From positions 1 through 64,000 of the forward strand of contig NZ_JAUSRN010000020.1 of the NCBI RefSeq assembly GCF_030811855.1: a stretch of DNA of 64,000 nt, given 5' to 3'. The translations under genes and the position numbers were made by a program. Source of the DNA: Variovorax paradoxus. Its GTDB lineage: Bacteria; Pseudomonadota; Gammaproteobacteria; Burkholderiales; Burkholderiaceae_C. The notes beneath the pieces are model-generated. The model was not told the origin of the DNA. It ran no database searches and worked only from the letters and a program-made list of their open reading frames with translations. Positions 8,059 through 18,838 of the stretch are shown piece after piece. The number at the start of each line of letters is the position of its first letter. Within the stretch, counting starts at the first letter, position 1.

Positions 8059-9075
8059 TCAGTCCTGCGCCACGGGCAGCTTGACCGCTTCTGGATTCTC
8101 GCGCACGTAGCCGCGCAGGATGGCATCGAAGCTCACGTCCGCCTTCAGGCCCAGTGCCTCGGCGCGCGCCGCATGAATACGGCTGGGCCAGCTGGTCACG
8201 ATCTTGGCGATGGCCGCATCGGGCTCCCAGTCGATCAGCCCCGCAGCCTCTTTGCCCGCGATGCGTTCGAGCGCCTCTGCCATTTCGCGCACGGTGGTGG
8301 TCAGCGCGGGCAGGTTGATGGCGGTGCGTGCACCCCATTCGGCGGCACTGGCGGTGGCCGCGCGGAGGATGCCGGCAACGGTGTTGCCAGGCGATGCGAG
8401 GGCGACCGCGGTCTCGGGCGGCACGGGGCAGCGCGCACGTTCGCCGGCCAGCGGCTCGCGCAGCATGCCGCTCAAGAAGCTGGAGGCCGCGCCGTTGGGC
8501 CGGCCCGGCCGCACCGAGACCGTCATGAGCCGCACGTTGCGGCCCTGCACGAAGCCCTTGCGCGTGAAGTCGGCCACCAATTGCTCGCCGATGAACTTCT
8601 GAATGCCGTAGCTGTTCTGCGGCGTCGGCAGCGTGGTGTCCTCGATCACCGCCGGAAGCCGCTGCTCGGGCGAATCGCCGAAGACGGCGACGGAGCTGGA
8701 GAACACGAAGACCGGCGCATGGCCCGCGCGGCGGCAGGCTTCGAGCAGCGCGCGCGTGGTGTCGAGATTGCTGCGCATGCCGAGATCGAAGTCGGCTTCG
8801 CACTCGCCGCTCACTGCGGCAGCGAGATGGAACACCGCGTGGGTGTCGGCCAGCGGCAGTGCGCCGCTCGCGGCCTGCTCGTACAGATCGCCCTGCAGAA
8901 ACTGAACGCGGCCATCGACGGCCAGATCGGCGGGGGGCGGCGCGCGGTCGGCCAGCGTGACGCGCGAGACGGGTTCGGCCTTGCCGCCGGCCAGTGCCAG
9001 CGGGCCGCCTGCGAGCAGCGTGCGCGCGAGCCGCGCTCCGACGAAACCGCAGCCGCCGGTGATGAGAATGTTCAT
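8059..9075 (-). CDS. denD: D-erythronate dehydrogenase, SDR-extended family
   Basis: A 338-residue extended short-chain dehydrogenase. 'MNILITGGCGFVGARLART' is the NAD-binding Gly-rich loop, 'VFVFSSSVAVFGD' supplies the catalytic Ser, and 'NSYGIQKFIGEQLV' is the YxxxK motif. The 'VSVRPGRPNGAASSFLSGM' segment is typical of the DenD/UGDH-like group. DenD oxidises D-erythronate with NAD to 2-dehydroerythronate, which OtnI then isomerises. Position between ltnD and otnK supports the assignment. A generic epimerase of unknown specificity remains possible. Confidence 0.84.
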   Translation of the reverse strand: MNILITGGCGFVGARLARTLLAGGPLALAGGKAEPVSRVTLADRAPPPADLAVDGRVQFLQGDLYEQAASGALPLADTHAVFHLAAAVSGECEADFDLGMRSNLDTTRALLEACRRAGHAPVFVFSSSVAVFGDSPEQRLPAVIEDTTLPTPQNSYGIQKFIGEQLVADFTRKGFVQGRNVRLMTVSVRPGRPNGAASSFLSGMLREPLAGERARCPVPPETAVALASPGNTVAGILRAATASAAEWGARTAINLPALTTTVREMAEALERIAGKEAAGLIDWEPDAAIAKIVTSWPSRIHAARAEALGLKADVSFDAILRGYVRENPEAVKLPVAQD

Positions 9076-9096
9076 GGTGCTCGTCTTCCTTCTTCT

Positions 9097-10020
9097 TCAG
9101 GCTTTCTTGTCGGCAGCCGGCAGTTCGATGCCGGGAAAAATCTTGATGACCGCGCTGTCGTCCTCGCGCGCAAAGCCGGCCGTGGACGCCTGCATGAACA
9201 TCTGGTGCGCGGTGGACGAGAGCGGCAGCGGAAACTTGCTGGCGCGCGCCACGTCGAGCACCAGGCCCAGGTCCTTCACGAAGATGTCGACGGCCGAGAG
9301 CGGCGTGTAGTCGCCCGCCAGCACATGCGCCATGCGGTTCTCGAACATCCAGCTGTTGCCCGCGCTGTGTGTGATCACCTCGTACAGCGCGGCCGCATCC
9401 ACGCCCTCGCGCAGGCCGAGCGCCATGGCCTCGGCCGCCGCGGCAATGTGCACACCGGCCAGCAGCTGGTTGATGATCTTGACCTTGCTGCCCGCGCCCG
9501 CGCGATCACCGAGACGATAAACCTTGGCCGCCATGGCGTCGAGCACGGCGCCGGCCTTTTCATAGGCGGCGGGCGTGCCGGCGGTCATCATCGTCATCTG
9601 ACCGCTGGCGGCCTTGGCCGCGCCGCCGGAAATTGGCGCGTCGAGGTACAGGATGCCCTGTTTGGCCAGGCGCGCCTCGAGCGCAATCGACCAGTTCGGG
9701 TCCACGGTGGAGCACATCACGAACAGGCTGCCGGGCTTCATCGATGCCGCGCAGCCCGACGTGGTGCCGTCGCCGAACAGCACCGACTCGGTCTGCGCCG
9801 CGTTGACGACGACGGAGACCACGATGTCGCTTTGCGCGCCGAGCGCGGCCAGCGAGTCGCAGGCCACGCCGCCGTCGCGCGCGAAGGCCTGGGCCGCTTC
9901 GGGGCGCACGTCGAATACGCGCGGCAGATGGCCTGCGCGGCGCAGCGATTGCGCCATGCCTGCGCCCATCGCGCCGAGGCCGACGACGCCGACGACGGGT
10001 GTGTTGGTGCTGGAAGTCAT
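9097..10020 (-). CDS. ltnD: L-threonate dehydrogenase (3-hydroxyisobutyrate dehydrogenase family)
   Basis: A 307-residue beta-hydroxyacid dehydrogenase. The N-terminal Rossmann loop is 'GVVGLGAMGAGMAQSL', the substrate loop is 'DAPISGGAAKAASGQM', and the catalytic Lys lies in 'GSKVKIINQLLAGVHIAAA'. LtnD oxidises L-threonate to 2-dehydrotetronate, feeding the same OtnI-OtnK-OtnC route used by the DenD product. The ATG at 10020 is 16 nt after the MFS gene stop. Related family members act on tartronate semialdehyde or 3-hydroxyisobutyrate, but the operon makes LtnD much likelier. Confidence 0.84.
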   Translation of the reverse strand: MTSSTNTPVVGVVGLGAMGAGMAQSLRRAGHLPRVFDVRPEAAQAFARDGGVACDSLAALGAQSDIVVSVVVNAAQTESVLFGDGTTSGCAASMKPGSLFVMCSTVDPNWSIALEARLAKQGILYLDAPISGGAAKAASGQMTMMTAGTPAAYEKAGAVLDAMAAKVYRLGDRAGAGSKVKIINQLLAGVHIAAAAEAMALGLREGVDAAALYEVITHSAGNSWMFENRMAHVLAGDYTPLSAVDIFVKDLGLVLDVARASKFPLPLSSTAHQMFMQASTAGFAREDDSAVIKIFPGIELPAADKKA

Positions 10021-10036
10021 GTCAGGTTTCTTTCGA

Positions 10037-11365
10037 TCAACGGTTGACGAGTTGCTTGGGCGTGAGCCACACGCCGATGGCTCCGAGCACCAGCGCGCCG
10101 GCCAGCACGTACATGCCGATCTGCGTGCTGCCCGTGAGGTCCTTCAGGTAGCCGATCAGATAGGGACTGGCGAACCCCGCCAGATTACCCACCGAATTGA
10201 TGGCCGCAATACCGGCCGCCGCCGCCGTGCCCGAAAGAAAGGCGGTGGGCAGCGACCAGAAGAGCGGCGCGCAGGTGAGTACACCGGCGGCGGCGAGCGA
10301 GAGAAACGCGAGCGACACGATGGTGTTCTGCGTGTAGGAGGCGGCCACGGTGAACCCGATGGCGCCCATGAGCGCCGGCACGATCAGGTGCCAGCGGCGC
10401 TCCTGCCGGCGGTCGGCGCTGCGGCCGAAAAGGTTCATCGCGACGATGGCGCAGATGAACGGAATCGCGCTCAAGAGACCGATGTGCAGGTTGCCCTTCA
10501 CGCCCGTGGCCTTGACCAGCGTGGGCAGCCAGAAGGTCAGTGCATATTGGCCCATGACGAAGGCGAAGTAGATCAGCGCCATCCACCACACGCGCGCATC
10601 GCGGAACACTGCGGCCACCGAGTGCGGGCCCTTGGCGCCATGCGCCTGGTCGCGCTCGACTTCGCGCTGCAGCAGGCGCTTTTCGTCCGGGTCGAGCCAG
10701 CGCGCGTGCTGGATGCCGTTGTCCAGATAAAGCAGCACCATCACGCCCACCAGAATTGCCGGAATGGCTTCGATGATGAACATCCACTGCCAGCCCTGCA
10801 TCGACGAGACACCATGGAAGCTGTCCATGATCCAGCCCGAAAGCGGATTGCCGAAAATGCCCGCGACCGGAATCGCCGACATGAAGACCGCAATGATGCG
10901 CGCGCGCCGGTGGGCCGGGTACCACTGCGTCAGGTACAGGATCACGCCCGGATAGAAGCCCGCTTCCGCCACGCCGAGCAAAAAGCGCAGGATGTAGAAG
11001 CTGGTCGACGTTTCCACGAACACGAAGCAGGCCGACAGCACGCCCCAGGTGATCATGATCCGGGCGATCCAGATACGGGCGCCCACGCGGTTGAGCAGCA
11101 GGTTGCTCGGCACTTCGAACAAGAAGTAGCCCAGAAAGAAGATGCCCGCGCCCAGGCCGAACACGGTTTCGCTGAAGCCCAGGTCCTGTCCCATCTGAAG
11201 CTTTGCAAAACCCACGTTCACGCGGTCGAGGTAGGCGACCACGTAGCAGAGCATCAGAAAGGGAACGAGGCGCCAGAACACCTTGGCGTAGGCGCGCTTT
11301 TCGAGCGCGACGTCGGCCTGCGTACCTGCAGGCGCGACCAAAGGCGCATGGAGAGTTGAAGTCAT
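10037..11365 (-). CDS. MFS transporter, anion:cation symporter (tetronate uptake candidate)
   Basis: A 442-residue, 12-helix major facilitator. The N-terminal 'YVVAYLDRVNVGFAKLQM' is the signature of the ACS subfamily (D-galactonate, glucarate, tartrate and phthalate permeases), and the loop 'AEAGFYPGVILYLTQWYP' is equally typical. It is the first structural gene of the tetronate operon, 141 nt downstream of the regulator gene, so import of L-threonate or D-erythronate is the natural inference. The specific substrate cannot be read from sequence. Confidence 0.88.
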   Translation of the reverse strand: MTSTLHAPLVAPAGTQADVALEKRAYAKVFWRLVPFLMLCYVVAYLDRVNVGFAKLQMGQDLGFSETVFGLGAGIFFLGYFLFEVPSNLLLNRVGARIWIARIMITWGVLSACFVFVETSTSFYILRFLLGVAEAGFYPGVILYLTQWYPAHRRARIIAVFMSAIPVAGIFGNPLSGWIMDSFHGVSSMQGWQWMFIIEAIPAILVGVMVLLYLDNGIQHARWLDPDEKRLLQREVERDQAHGAKGPHSVAAVFRDARVWWMALIYFAFVMGQYALTFWLPTLVKATGVKGNLHIGLLSAIPFICAIVAMNLFGRSADRRQERRWHLIVPALMGAIGFTVAASYTQNTIVSLAFLSLAAAGVLTCAPLFWSLPTAFLSGTAAAAGIAAINSVGNLAGFASPYLIGYLKDLTGSTQIGMYVLAGALVLGAIGVWLTPKQLVNR

Positions 11366-11425
11366 TGGGAGGTCCGGTGGATGAAATACTGATCCGCGTC
11401 ATCACTCTGGCGACGCGCCGTCTCT

Positions 11426-11448
11426 ATTTGTCAGGTCATCATACAAAT
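11426..11448. promoter_or_regulatory. Candidate FadR/GntR operator of the tetronate operon
   Basis: ATTTGT at 11426-11431 and ACAAAT at 11443-11448 form an inverted repeat separated by 11 nt, about 60 bp upstream of the MFS gene start. TTGT/ACAA half-sites are common for FadR-subfamily GntR regulators, and such a regulator is encoded directly upstream. The spacing is wider than the classic compact FadR site, so the exact contact bases are uncertain. No other inverted repeat of this size is seen in the 141-nt gap. Confidence 0.45.
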
Positions 11449-11506
11449 CCGATGCAAGTCGCCGAACCCGGGTAAACCCGGAAGCTACACCTCGTTTCCT
11501 TTTTGC

Positions 11507-12283
11507 TTACTTGCCCGCAGGCCAGCCTTCGACCAGTGTCCGTGCCAGCTGCGCGCCTTCGTGCTCCCAGAAGGCAGGATCGGCCTGCTCGATGCGCCGA
11601 ATTGCGTTGTCCATGTGGGACTTGGCGGCCTCGCGGGCGCGCAGCGGATCGCCGGCCTCGATGGCCTCGACGATCTGCGCGTGCTCCTGCGCCACCTCGC
11701 GCGCAAAGTCGGCCCGGCGCGCCTCGTTGGCGCGCGTGACACGCGTGGCGCCATGCAGAAACTGCCGCAGGTATTGCAGCGTGCCGATAAGGAACGGGTT
11801 GCGCGCCGCCTCCGCAATGGCGCGGTGAAAGCGCACGTCTTCGTCCGCGCCGTTGCCGCCGGCCGCCACCGCAGCATGCAGCGAGTCGATCGCCTCGCGG
11901 ATGCGCTGCACGTCTTCCGGCGTGCGCCGTTCGGCAGCCAGCGCGGCCACTTCGGCCTCCAGCGCCCGGCGCAACTCGACCATCTGGATCACCGCTTCGC
12001 GCGATGCGACGTGCGGCATCTCGAAGCGCAGCGGCTCGACACCCGCGGCCCGAACGTACACGCCGCTGCCCTGCCGTGAATCGAGCAGCCCCAGCGACTT
12101 GAGCCGCGAAACCGCTTCGCGCACCACCGTGCGGCTGACGCCGAACTGCTCGGCCAGCGCAGCCTCGGTCGGCAGGCGGTCACCCTCCGACAGGCGTCCG
12201 CTGCGAACCTCGGCTGCCAATGCGTCAGCCACCTGGTCGGCCAGGCGAACGGTTGGAGCAACGGATTGAAAACGTGCGGTCAT
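11507..12283 (-). CDS. FadR-subfamily GntR transcriptional regulator
   Basis: A 258-residue regulator. The winged helix is clear ('GDRLPTEAALAEQFGVSRTV', 'VREAVSRLKSLGLLDSRQGS'), followed by an all-helical FCD ligand domain with likely metal-binding residues in 'DEDVRFHRAIAEAARNP' and 'EHAQIVEAIEAGD'. The ATG at 12283 is chosen because the DNA-binding domain begins about 10 residues later; upstream in-frame codons add only unconserved sequence. It lies at the head of the tetronate operon on the same strand and most likely represses it, with a tetronate or pathway intermediate as inducer. Confidence 0.87.
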   Translation of the reverse strand: MTARFQSVAPTVRLADQVADALAAEVRSGRLSEGDRLPTEAALAEQFGVSRTVVREAVSRLKSLGLLDSRQGSGVYVRAAGVEPLRFEMPHVASREAVIQMVELRRALEAEVAALAAERRTPEDVQRIREAIDSLHAAVAAGGNGADEDVRFHRAIAEAARNPFLIGTLQYLRQFLHGATRVTRANEARRADFAREVAQEHAQIVEAIEAGDPLRAREAAKSHMDNAIRRIEQADPAFWEHEGAQLARTLVEGWPAGK

Positions 12284-12626
12284 GAGCTCGGATGTCGGTC
12301 GGGCTGCGACTCTAACGCAGGCACGTGCGGCGAATGTCCGGAACTTAAGAACTACCACTGCCAACAGGTGTTGTAGCGCGGCACGCCGGAGGTGTGAGAA
12401 ATCTGGCGCTTTCCGCCTCAATCTGCGTGGGCCTTTCGCATTTTGACCTTCGGCGTTCACATGTAACGAGAAAATTCGATTCGCGCGCATGTGCCCCCGA
12501 TGACGGGGCACGCGATCACTATAAAAAGGCACGCCAACTGGGAGGAGCAACATCATTTGACTTAAATCGTTCTCACCTGGAGCCCCGTTGGCAATTACCC
12601 ATCACTCCCCAATTTTTTACCTTCTT
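12284..12626. other. 343-bp noncoding stretch with a small hairpin
   Basis: No credible gene is seen here. A perfect 7-bp stem, GTGCCCC at 12491-12497 with GGGGCAC at 12505-12511, lies upstream of an AT-rich segment (TATAAAAA near 12520). These could belong to the promoter and leader of the lipoprotein gene that follows. I could not identify convincing -35 and -10 hexamers with correct spacing. Base composition falls noticeably toward the right side of the gap, in line with the lipoprotein gene itself. Confidence 0.4.
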
Positions 12627-13109
12627 ATGAAAATCAATTCTTCGATTTCGTCGCTCATGCTTGCAGCGGCGCTTGCAGTTCTCTCCGGATGCGCCAGCCT
12701 GCCTTCGCCAGAAGTCATGAAGGCTGAAACTGCGTCCTTTCAACTCCCCAAAATGCCAGAGCCTGGCAAGGCGATCGTTTATGTCGTTCGGCCTTCCGGA
12801 GTGGGTGGCCTGGTTCGGTTCAATGTCTTCGTGGACGATCAAGAAGCCGCTTCAGAAATGGGTCACACCCGCTCAAGTCAATACATCTACTTCAACGTCA
12901 CCCCGGGTACTCACAAGATTTACTCCAAGGCGGAGAACTGGGCTGACACCCAGATCACTGCCACCAGCGGCGACATCATCTACATACAGCAAGAACCTTC
13001 AATGGGCATCATCATGGCTCGCAATAGCGTGAGCAAAATTGACGACGTCCAAGGCAAGTACCAGGTCAAGAAGCTGCAGGTCGGCACGATTATCAAAACT
13101 GACAAGTAA
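12627..13109 (+). CDS. Small lipoprotein, DUF2846-like
   Basis: A 160-residue predicted lipoprotein. The signal peptide ends in the lipobox 'LSGC' with Cys at about residue 24. The mature part ('KAIVYVVRPSGVGG', 'VFVDDQEAASEM', 'YIYFNVTPGTHKIYSKAEN') resembles DUF2846 proteins, which have a small beta-sandwich. The function is unknown. The ATG at 12627 is chosen because the signal peptide begins there; the TTG at 12588 would add 13 atypical residues. GC content is visibly lower than in neighbours, suggesting acquisition by transfer. The gene is alone between the tetronate regulator and the convergent E1 gene. Confidence 0.7.
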   Translation: MKINSSISSLMLAAALAVLSGCASLPSPEVMKAETASFQLPKMPEPGKAIVYVVRPSGVGGLVRFNVFVDDQEAASEMGHTRSSQYIYFNVTPGTHKIYSKAENWADTQITATSGDIIYIQQEPSMGIIMARNSVSKIDDVQGKYQVKKLQVGTIIKTDK

Positions 13110-13119
13110 TTCGAGCAAG

Positions 13120-13156
13120 TTCGGTAGCCGAGCTGCTCTCTCGCTAGGCTACCGAA
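13120..13156. terminator. Perfect 10-bp stem between convergent genes
   Basis: TTCGGTAGCC at 13120-13129 pairs perfectly with GGCTACCGAA at 13147-13156 across a 17-nt loop. It starts 11 nt after the lipoprotein stop and ends 7 nt before the stop of the convergent E1 gene. There is no clear T-tract on either side, so it may act as a bidirectional transcription barrier or an mRNA 3'-end stabiliser rather than a textbook intrinsic terminator. Confidence 0.5.
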
Positions 13157-13162
13157 CGCGAC

Positions 13163-15823
<2,661 letters not shown>

Positions 15824-15903
15824 GCCAGCACTTTAGGCCGCCAAGCGGCAAATTAGCTACTGGCGAAGGCAATCCCACGCGGGCCTCGCGGCATAAAATT
15901 CCG

Positions 15904-15920
15904 GCAATTTCAAAATTTGC
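15904..15920. promoter_or_regulatory. AT-rich palindrome in the E1/Lrp divergent promoter
   Basis: GCAATTTCAAAATTTGC (15904-15920) is an imperfect palindrome with GCAA/TTTGC ends and an A/T core, directly in front of the regulator's start codon. Lrp/AsnC proteins often bind such sites in the intergenic region of their own gene and a divergent target. The 105-bp gap between the two start codons holds further GGCAAATT-like stretches (near 15847), so several binding sites are possible. Confidence 0.4.
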
Positions 15921-15928
15921 GGCATTTC

Positions 15929-16393
15929 ATGCAACTTGACGCCATCGACCTGCGCATTCTCGACGAGCTGCAGCGCGACGGCGCGCTTTCCAACGTGGAG
16001 TTGGCGCGCCGAGTACACCTGTCGCCCTCGCCATGCCTCGCGCGCGTGAAGATGCTCGAGGCGAACGGTGTGATCGACCGCTACGTGGCGCTTGCGAGCG
16101 CGAAGGCGCTGGGCCTCGGGCTCAACGTGTTCATCTCGATCAGCCTCACGACGCAAAGCAAGCAGTCGCTCGCCTATTTCGAGCAGCGCATCGCCGAGCA
16201 CGACGAGGTGATGGAGTGCTACCTGATGACGGGCGACAGCGACTACCTGATCCGCATCGCCGTCGCCGACATGGCGGCGCTGGAAAAATTCATCCTGGAA
16301 CAGCTCACGCCGATTCCGGGCATCGAAAAAATCCGCTCGAGCTTTGCGCTCAAGCAAGTCAGGTACAAGACGGCGCTGCCGCTGCCGCGCTGA
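15929..16393 (+). CDS. Lrp/AsnC family transcriptional regulator
   Basis: A 154-residue regulator with an N-terminal helix-turn-helix ('LDAIDLRILDELQRDGALS', 'LARRVHLSPSPCLARVKMLE') and a C-terminal RAM effector domain ('AHDEVMECYLMTGDSDYLI'-like region, 'IPGIEKIRSSFALKQVRY'). The ATG at 15929 gives the family's usual N-terminus; an upstream TTG adds only four residues. It is divergent from the orphan E1 gene and is its probable regulator, with an amino acid or 2-oxo acid as likely effector. Confidence 0.9.
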   Translation: MQLDAIDLRILDELQRDGALSNVELARRVHLSPSPCLARVKMLEANGVIDRYVALASAKALGLGLNVFISISLTTQSKQSLAYFEQRIAEHDEVMECYLMTGDSDYLIRIAVADMAALEKFILEQLTPIPGIEKIRSSFALKQVRYKTALPLPR

Positions 16394-16439
16394 GCCCTCC
16401 CGGAGCAATCCGGAAGGACCCACGCGCAGCCGCTTTTCC

Positions 16440-18710
16440 TTAGAGCCCGATCAAGCCGCCGTCATCCTTGGTGATGACCACCGTGGCCGAGCGCGGGCGG
16501 GCGCTGCCGCCCTGCGGCCAGTGGCTGCCGAACTTGGTGGGATCGCCGATGCTCGCTACCGGCGTGGTTTCGCCCGGATGCTGGATGTTGATGAACAGCG
16601 CGCGGCCGTCGCCCGATTCGGCAATGCCCGTGATCTCGCAATCCTTCGGGCCGACCAGGAAGCGGCGCAGGCCCTCGGCGCCGGGCGCCTTGCCGACGAA
16701 GGTGGCCTGCGTGCGGGTGGTGGCACCGTCGATGTTGGTGATCGTCTTCGCGCCGCCGTCGCCCAGTTGGCCTGGAAGCGCGGCCAGCAGCATGCAGTTG
16801 GTCACGTCGGTGTAGGCGCCGTCGTCCGTCTCCAGCCAGAGCAGGCCCGCGCTGGCGTGGCTGAACCACATGCCGTCGGGGCTGGAGAAGTCGTTGTCGG
16901 CGCTCAGCTGCGACACGTTGATGTCGGCCGACGCCGTGGAACGCGCGCCGAACAGGTACACGTCCCACTTGAACGTGAGCGCAGCAGGGTTGGCGCCGTC
17001 GTCCGCAAAGCGCACCACGTGGCCGTTCGGGTTGCCCAGCTGCGGGGTGGCGGTCGGGCCCTTGGGGTCGTTGTAGTAGCGCGGGTTGGCCCCGTCGGTC
17101 GCGGTGATGGGGCGCGAGGCTGCGTTGGTGTTGGTGAGCGTGACGTACACGTCGCCCGTCTTCGGGTTGACGGCCGTCCACTCGGGGCGGTCCATCTTGG
17201 TTGCGCCGGCAACGTCGGCCGCCAGGCGCGCATTGATCAACACGTCGGCGGCATCGGCAAAAGCATAGGCCGCATTGCCGGAGGTGATGCCGTTCACGCC
17301 AAGCGAGAGCTCCAGCCAGTTGCCGCTGCCGTCGGCGTTGAAGCGCGCGACGTAGAGCTTGCCGTCGTCCATGTACTTGTCGCCGGCTGCGATGCCGCCG
17401 CCGATGTCGGCCGCGTCCCAGGCCTTGGTCGAGACGAACTTGTAGATGTACTCGTTGCGCGAGTCGTCGCCCATGTACCAGACCAGCGGCTTGCCGACCA
17501 CGACCGGGCCGAGGCAGGCGCCTTCATGGCCGAAGCGGCCGAGCGCGGTGCGCTTCTTGGGCGTGCTGGCGGGGTTGAAGGGATCGATCTCGACCACCCA
17601 GCCGTAGGTGTTGGCCACGTTGCGGAAATCGTCGGTGGCGGTGGCGCCGACCACCTGAGTGTTCCAGCGACCATAGATGTTGTCGGCCGTGTCGGGGGTG
17701 ACGGTGGCCCACAGCTCGCGGCCGGTGCTGGCCACGCCATAGCGGGTGAACGAGGCGATCTCCTTCGCGCTGCGGTTGGGGTTGTCGGTTGCGGCAATGC
17801 GGCGGAAGTAGCCGGCCCAGTTTTCTTCGCAGGTGAGGTAGGTGCCCCACGGCGTGGTGCCGTTGGCGCAGTTGTTGACCGTGCCGCGGGTCTTGCTGCC
17901 ATCGGTCGAATACTTGGTCTTCAGGTAGTCGGTCTTGGCGGCCGGACCCGAGAAGCTCATCTCGGTCAGCGTGTGGATGCGGCGGTTGAAGCTCGAATCC
18001 TGCTTGTAGCTCCAGCTGGCGCCGCTCTTTCCGACCTCGACCACGCTCACGCCGTGCAGGTAGAACTCGCGCTGCACTTCGTCCGCCACCGTGCGAACCG
18101 CCGCATTGCCGGTGCCGACGATGGTCTGGCCGGCCGGGTGGAGGAACAGCGGCGTGATGGCTTCGTGGTTCATCGTGAGCAGGCCGCGCGTGGCGCTGGC
18201 CGGGTCCCACTTGTTCGAAGCGTTCATGCCGAAGAAGGTCATGCCGTCGTGATGGTCGCCGGCGCGGCGGTCATAGGTAGCGGGCGCATCGGTGCCGTCG
18301 TTGGCATAGGCCGGCACACCGGCCGCGATCGGGTCGCCCAGGCGATAGAGCACGCTGGCGGTGTAGCCGGCTGGCACGCTCACAACGTCGTCCAGGCTCT
18401 TGGCAACCGCGCTGAAGTTGAGCTTGAGGGGTGCCGGCGCCGGTGCCGGCGGAGCGGGTGCAGGCGGCGGAGGGGCCGGGGTGGCGGGTGCCGGTGCAGG
18501 TGGCAGCACGGGGAAGGCCGTACCGCCTCCACCGCCACCACCGCAGGCCTGCAGCAGCGCCGTGCTGGCGGTGCCCACGCCCAGGCCGAACAGCTGGCGC
18601 CGGCTCAGGCGCGACGCGATCAGGTCGTTGAAGGCCGGATTCGCCGTGGGGTTGGTGCCGATGTCGTCGAGATCGATCGAAGGATCGTCGCTGCGGGAGA
18701 TTGCTGTCAT
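16440..18710 (-). CDS. phoX: PhoX family alkaline phosphatase, Tat-exported
   Basis: A 756-residue PhoX/DUF839 protein. A twin-arginine signal 'SRRQLFGLGVG' lies near residues 36-46. It is followed by 'LLQAC', a run of seven Gly and a Pro/Ala-rich linker of about 30 residues, which may mark a Tat lipoprotein on a flexible tether. Conserved PhoX segments include 'DHHDGMTFFGMN', 'LLTMNHEAITPLFLH', 'TYLTCEENWAGYF' and 'GHEGACLGPVVVGKPLVWYM'. PhoX enzymes use Ca and Fe to hydrolyse phosphomonoesters in the periplasm. The start at 18710 leaves a 35-residue n-region, longer than usual but typical for PhoX. No pho box was identified with confidence. Confidence 0.85.
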   Translation of the reverse strand: MTAISRSDDPSIDLDDIGTNPTANPAFNDLIASRLSRRQLFGLGVGTASTALLQACGGGGGGGTAFPVLPPAPAPATPAPPPPAPAPPAPAPAPLKLNFSAVAKSLDDVVSVPAGYTASVLYRLGDPIAAGVPAYANDGTDAPATYDRRAGDHHDGMTFFGMNASNKWDPASATRGLLTMNHEAITPLFLHPAGQTIVGTGNAAVRTVADEVQREFYLHGVSVVEVGKSGASWSYKQDSSFNRRIHTLTEMSFSGPAAKTDYLKTKYSTDGSKTRGTVNNCANGTTPWGTYLTCEENWAGYFRRIAATDNPNRSAKEIASFTRYGVASTGRELWATVTPDTADNIYGRWNTQVVGATATDDFRNVANTYGWVVEIDPFNPASTPKKRTALGRFGHEGACLGPVVVGKPLVWYMGDDSRNEYIYKFVSTKAWDAADIGGGIAAGDKYMDDGKLYVARFNADGSGNWLELSLGVNGITSGNAAYAFADAADVLINARLAADVAGATKMDRPEWTAVNPKTGDVYVTLTNTNAASRPITATDGANPRYYNDPKGPTATPQLGNPNGHVVRFADDGANPAALTFKWDVYLFGARSTASADINVSQLSADNDFSSPDGMWFSHASAGLLWLETDDGAYTDVTNCMLLAALPGQLGDGGAKTITNIDGATTRTQATFVGKAPGAEGLRRFLVGPKDCEITGIAESGDGRALFINIQHPGETTPVASIGDPTKFGSHWPQGGSARPRSATVVITKDDGGLIGL

Positions 18711-18838
18711 GCGCAATGTCTTTCGTGGGTTGAACAAATCAACCCGCGAAGGTAGGTACTTCGCATGACACCCGCGTGAAACGCTCAGCCTCTGGTCAGA
18801 ATTAGCTCGCCCCCGTCTTCGAGAACAGCACGCGCACT

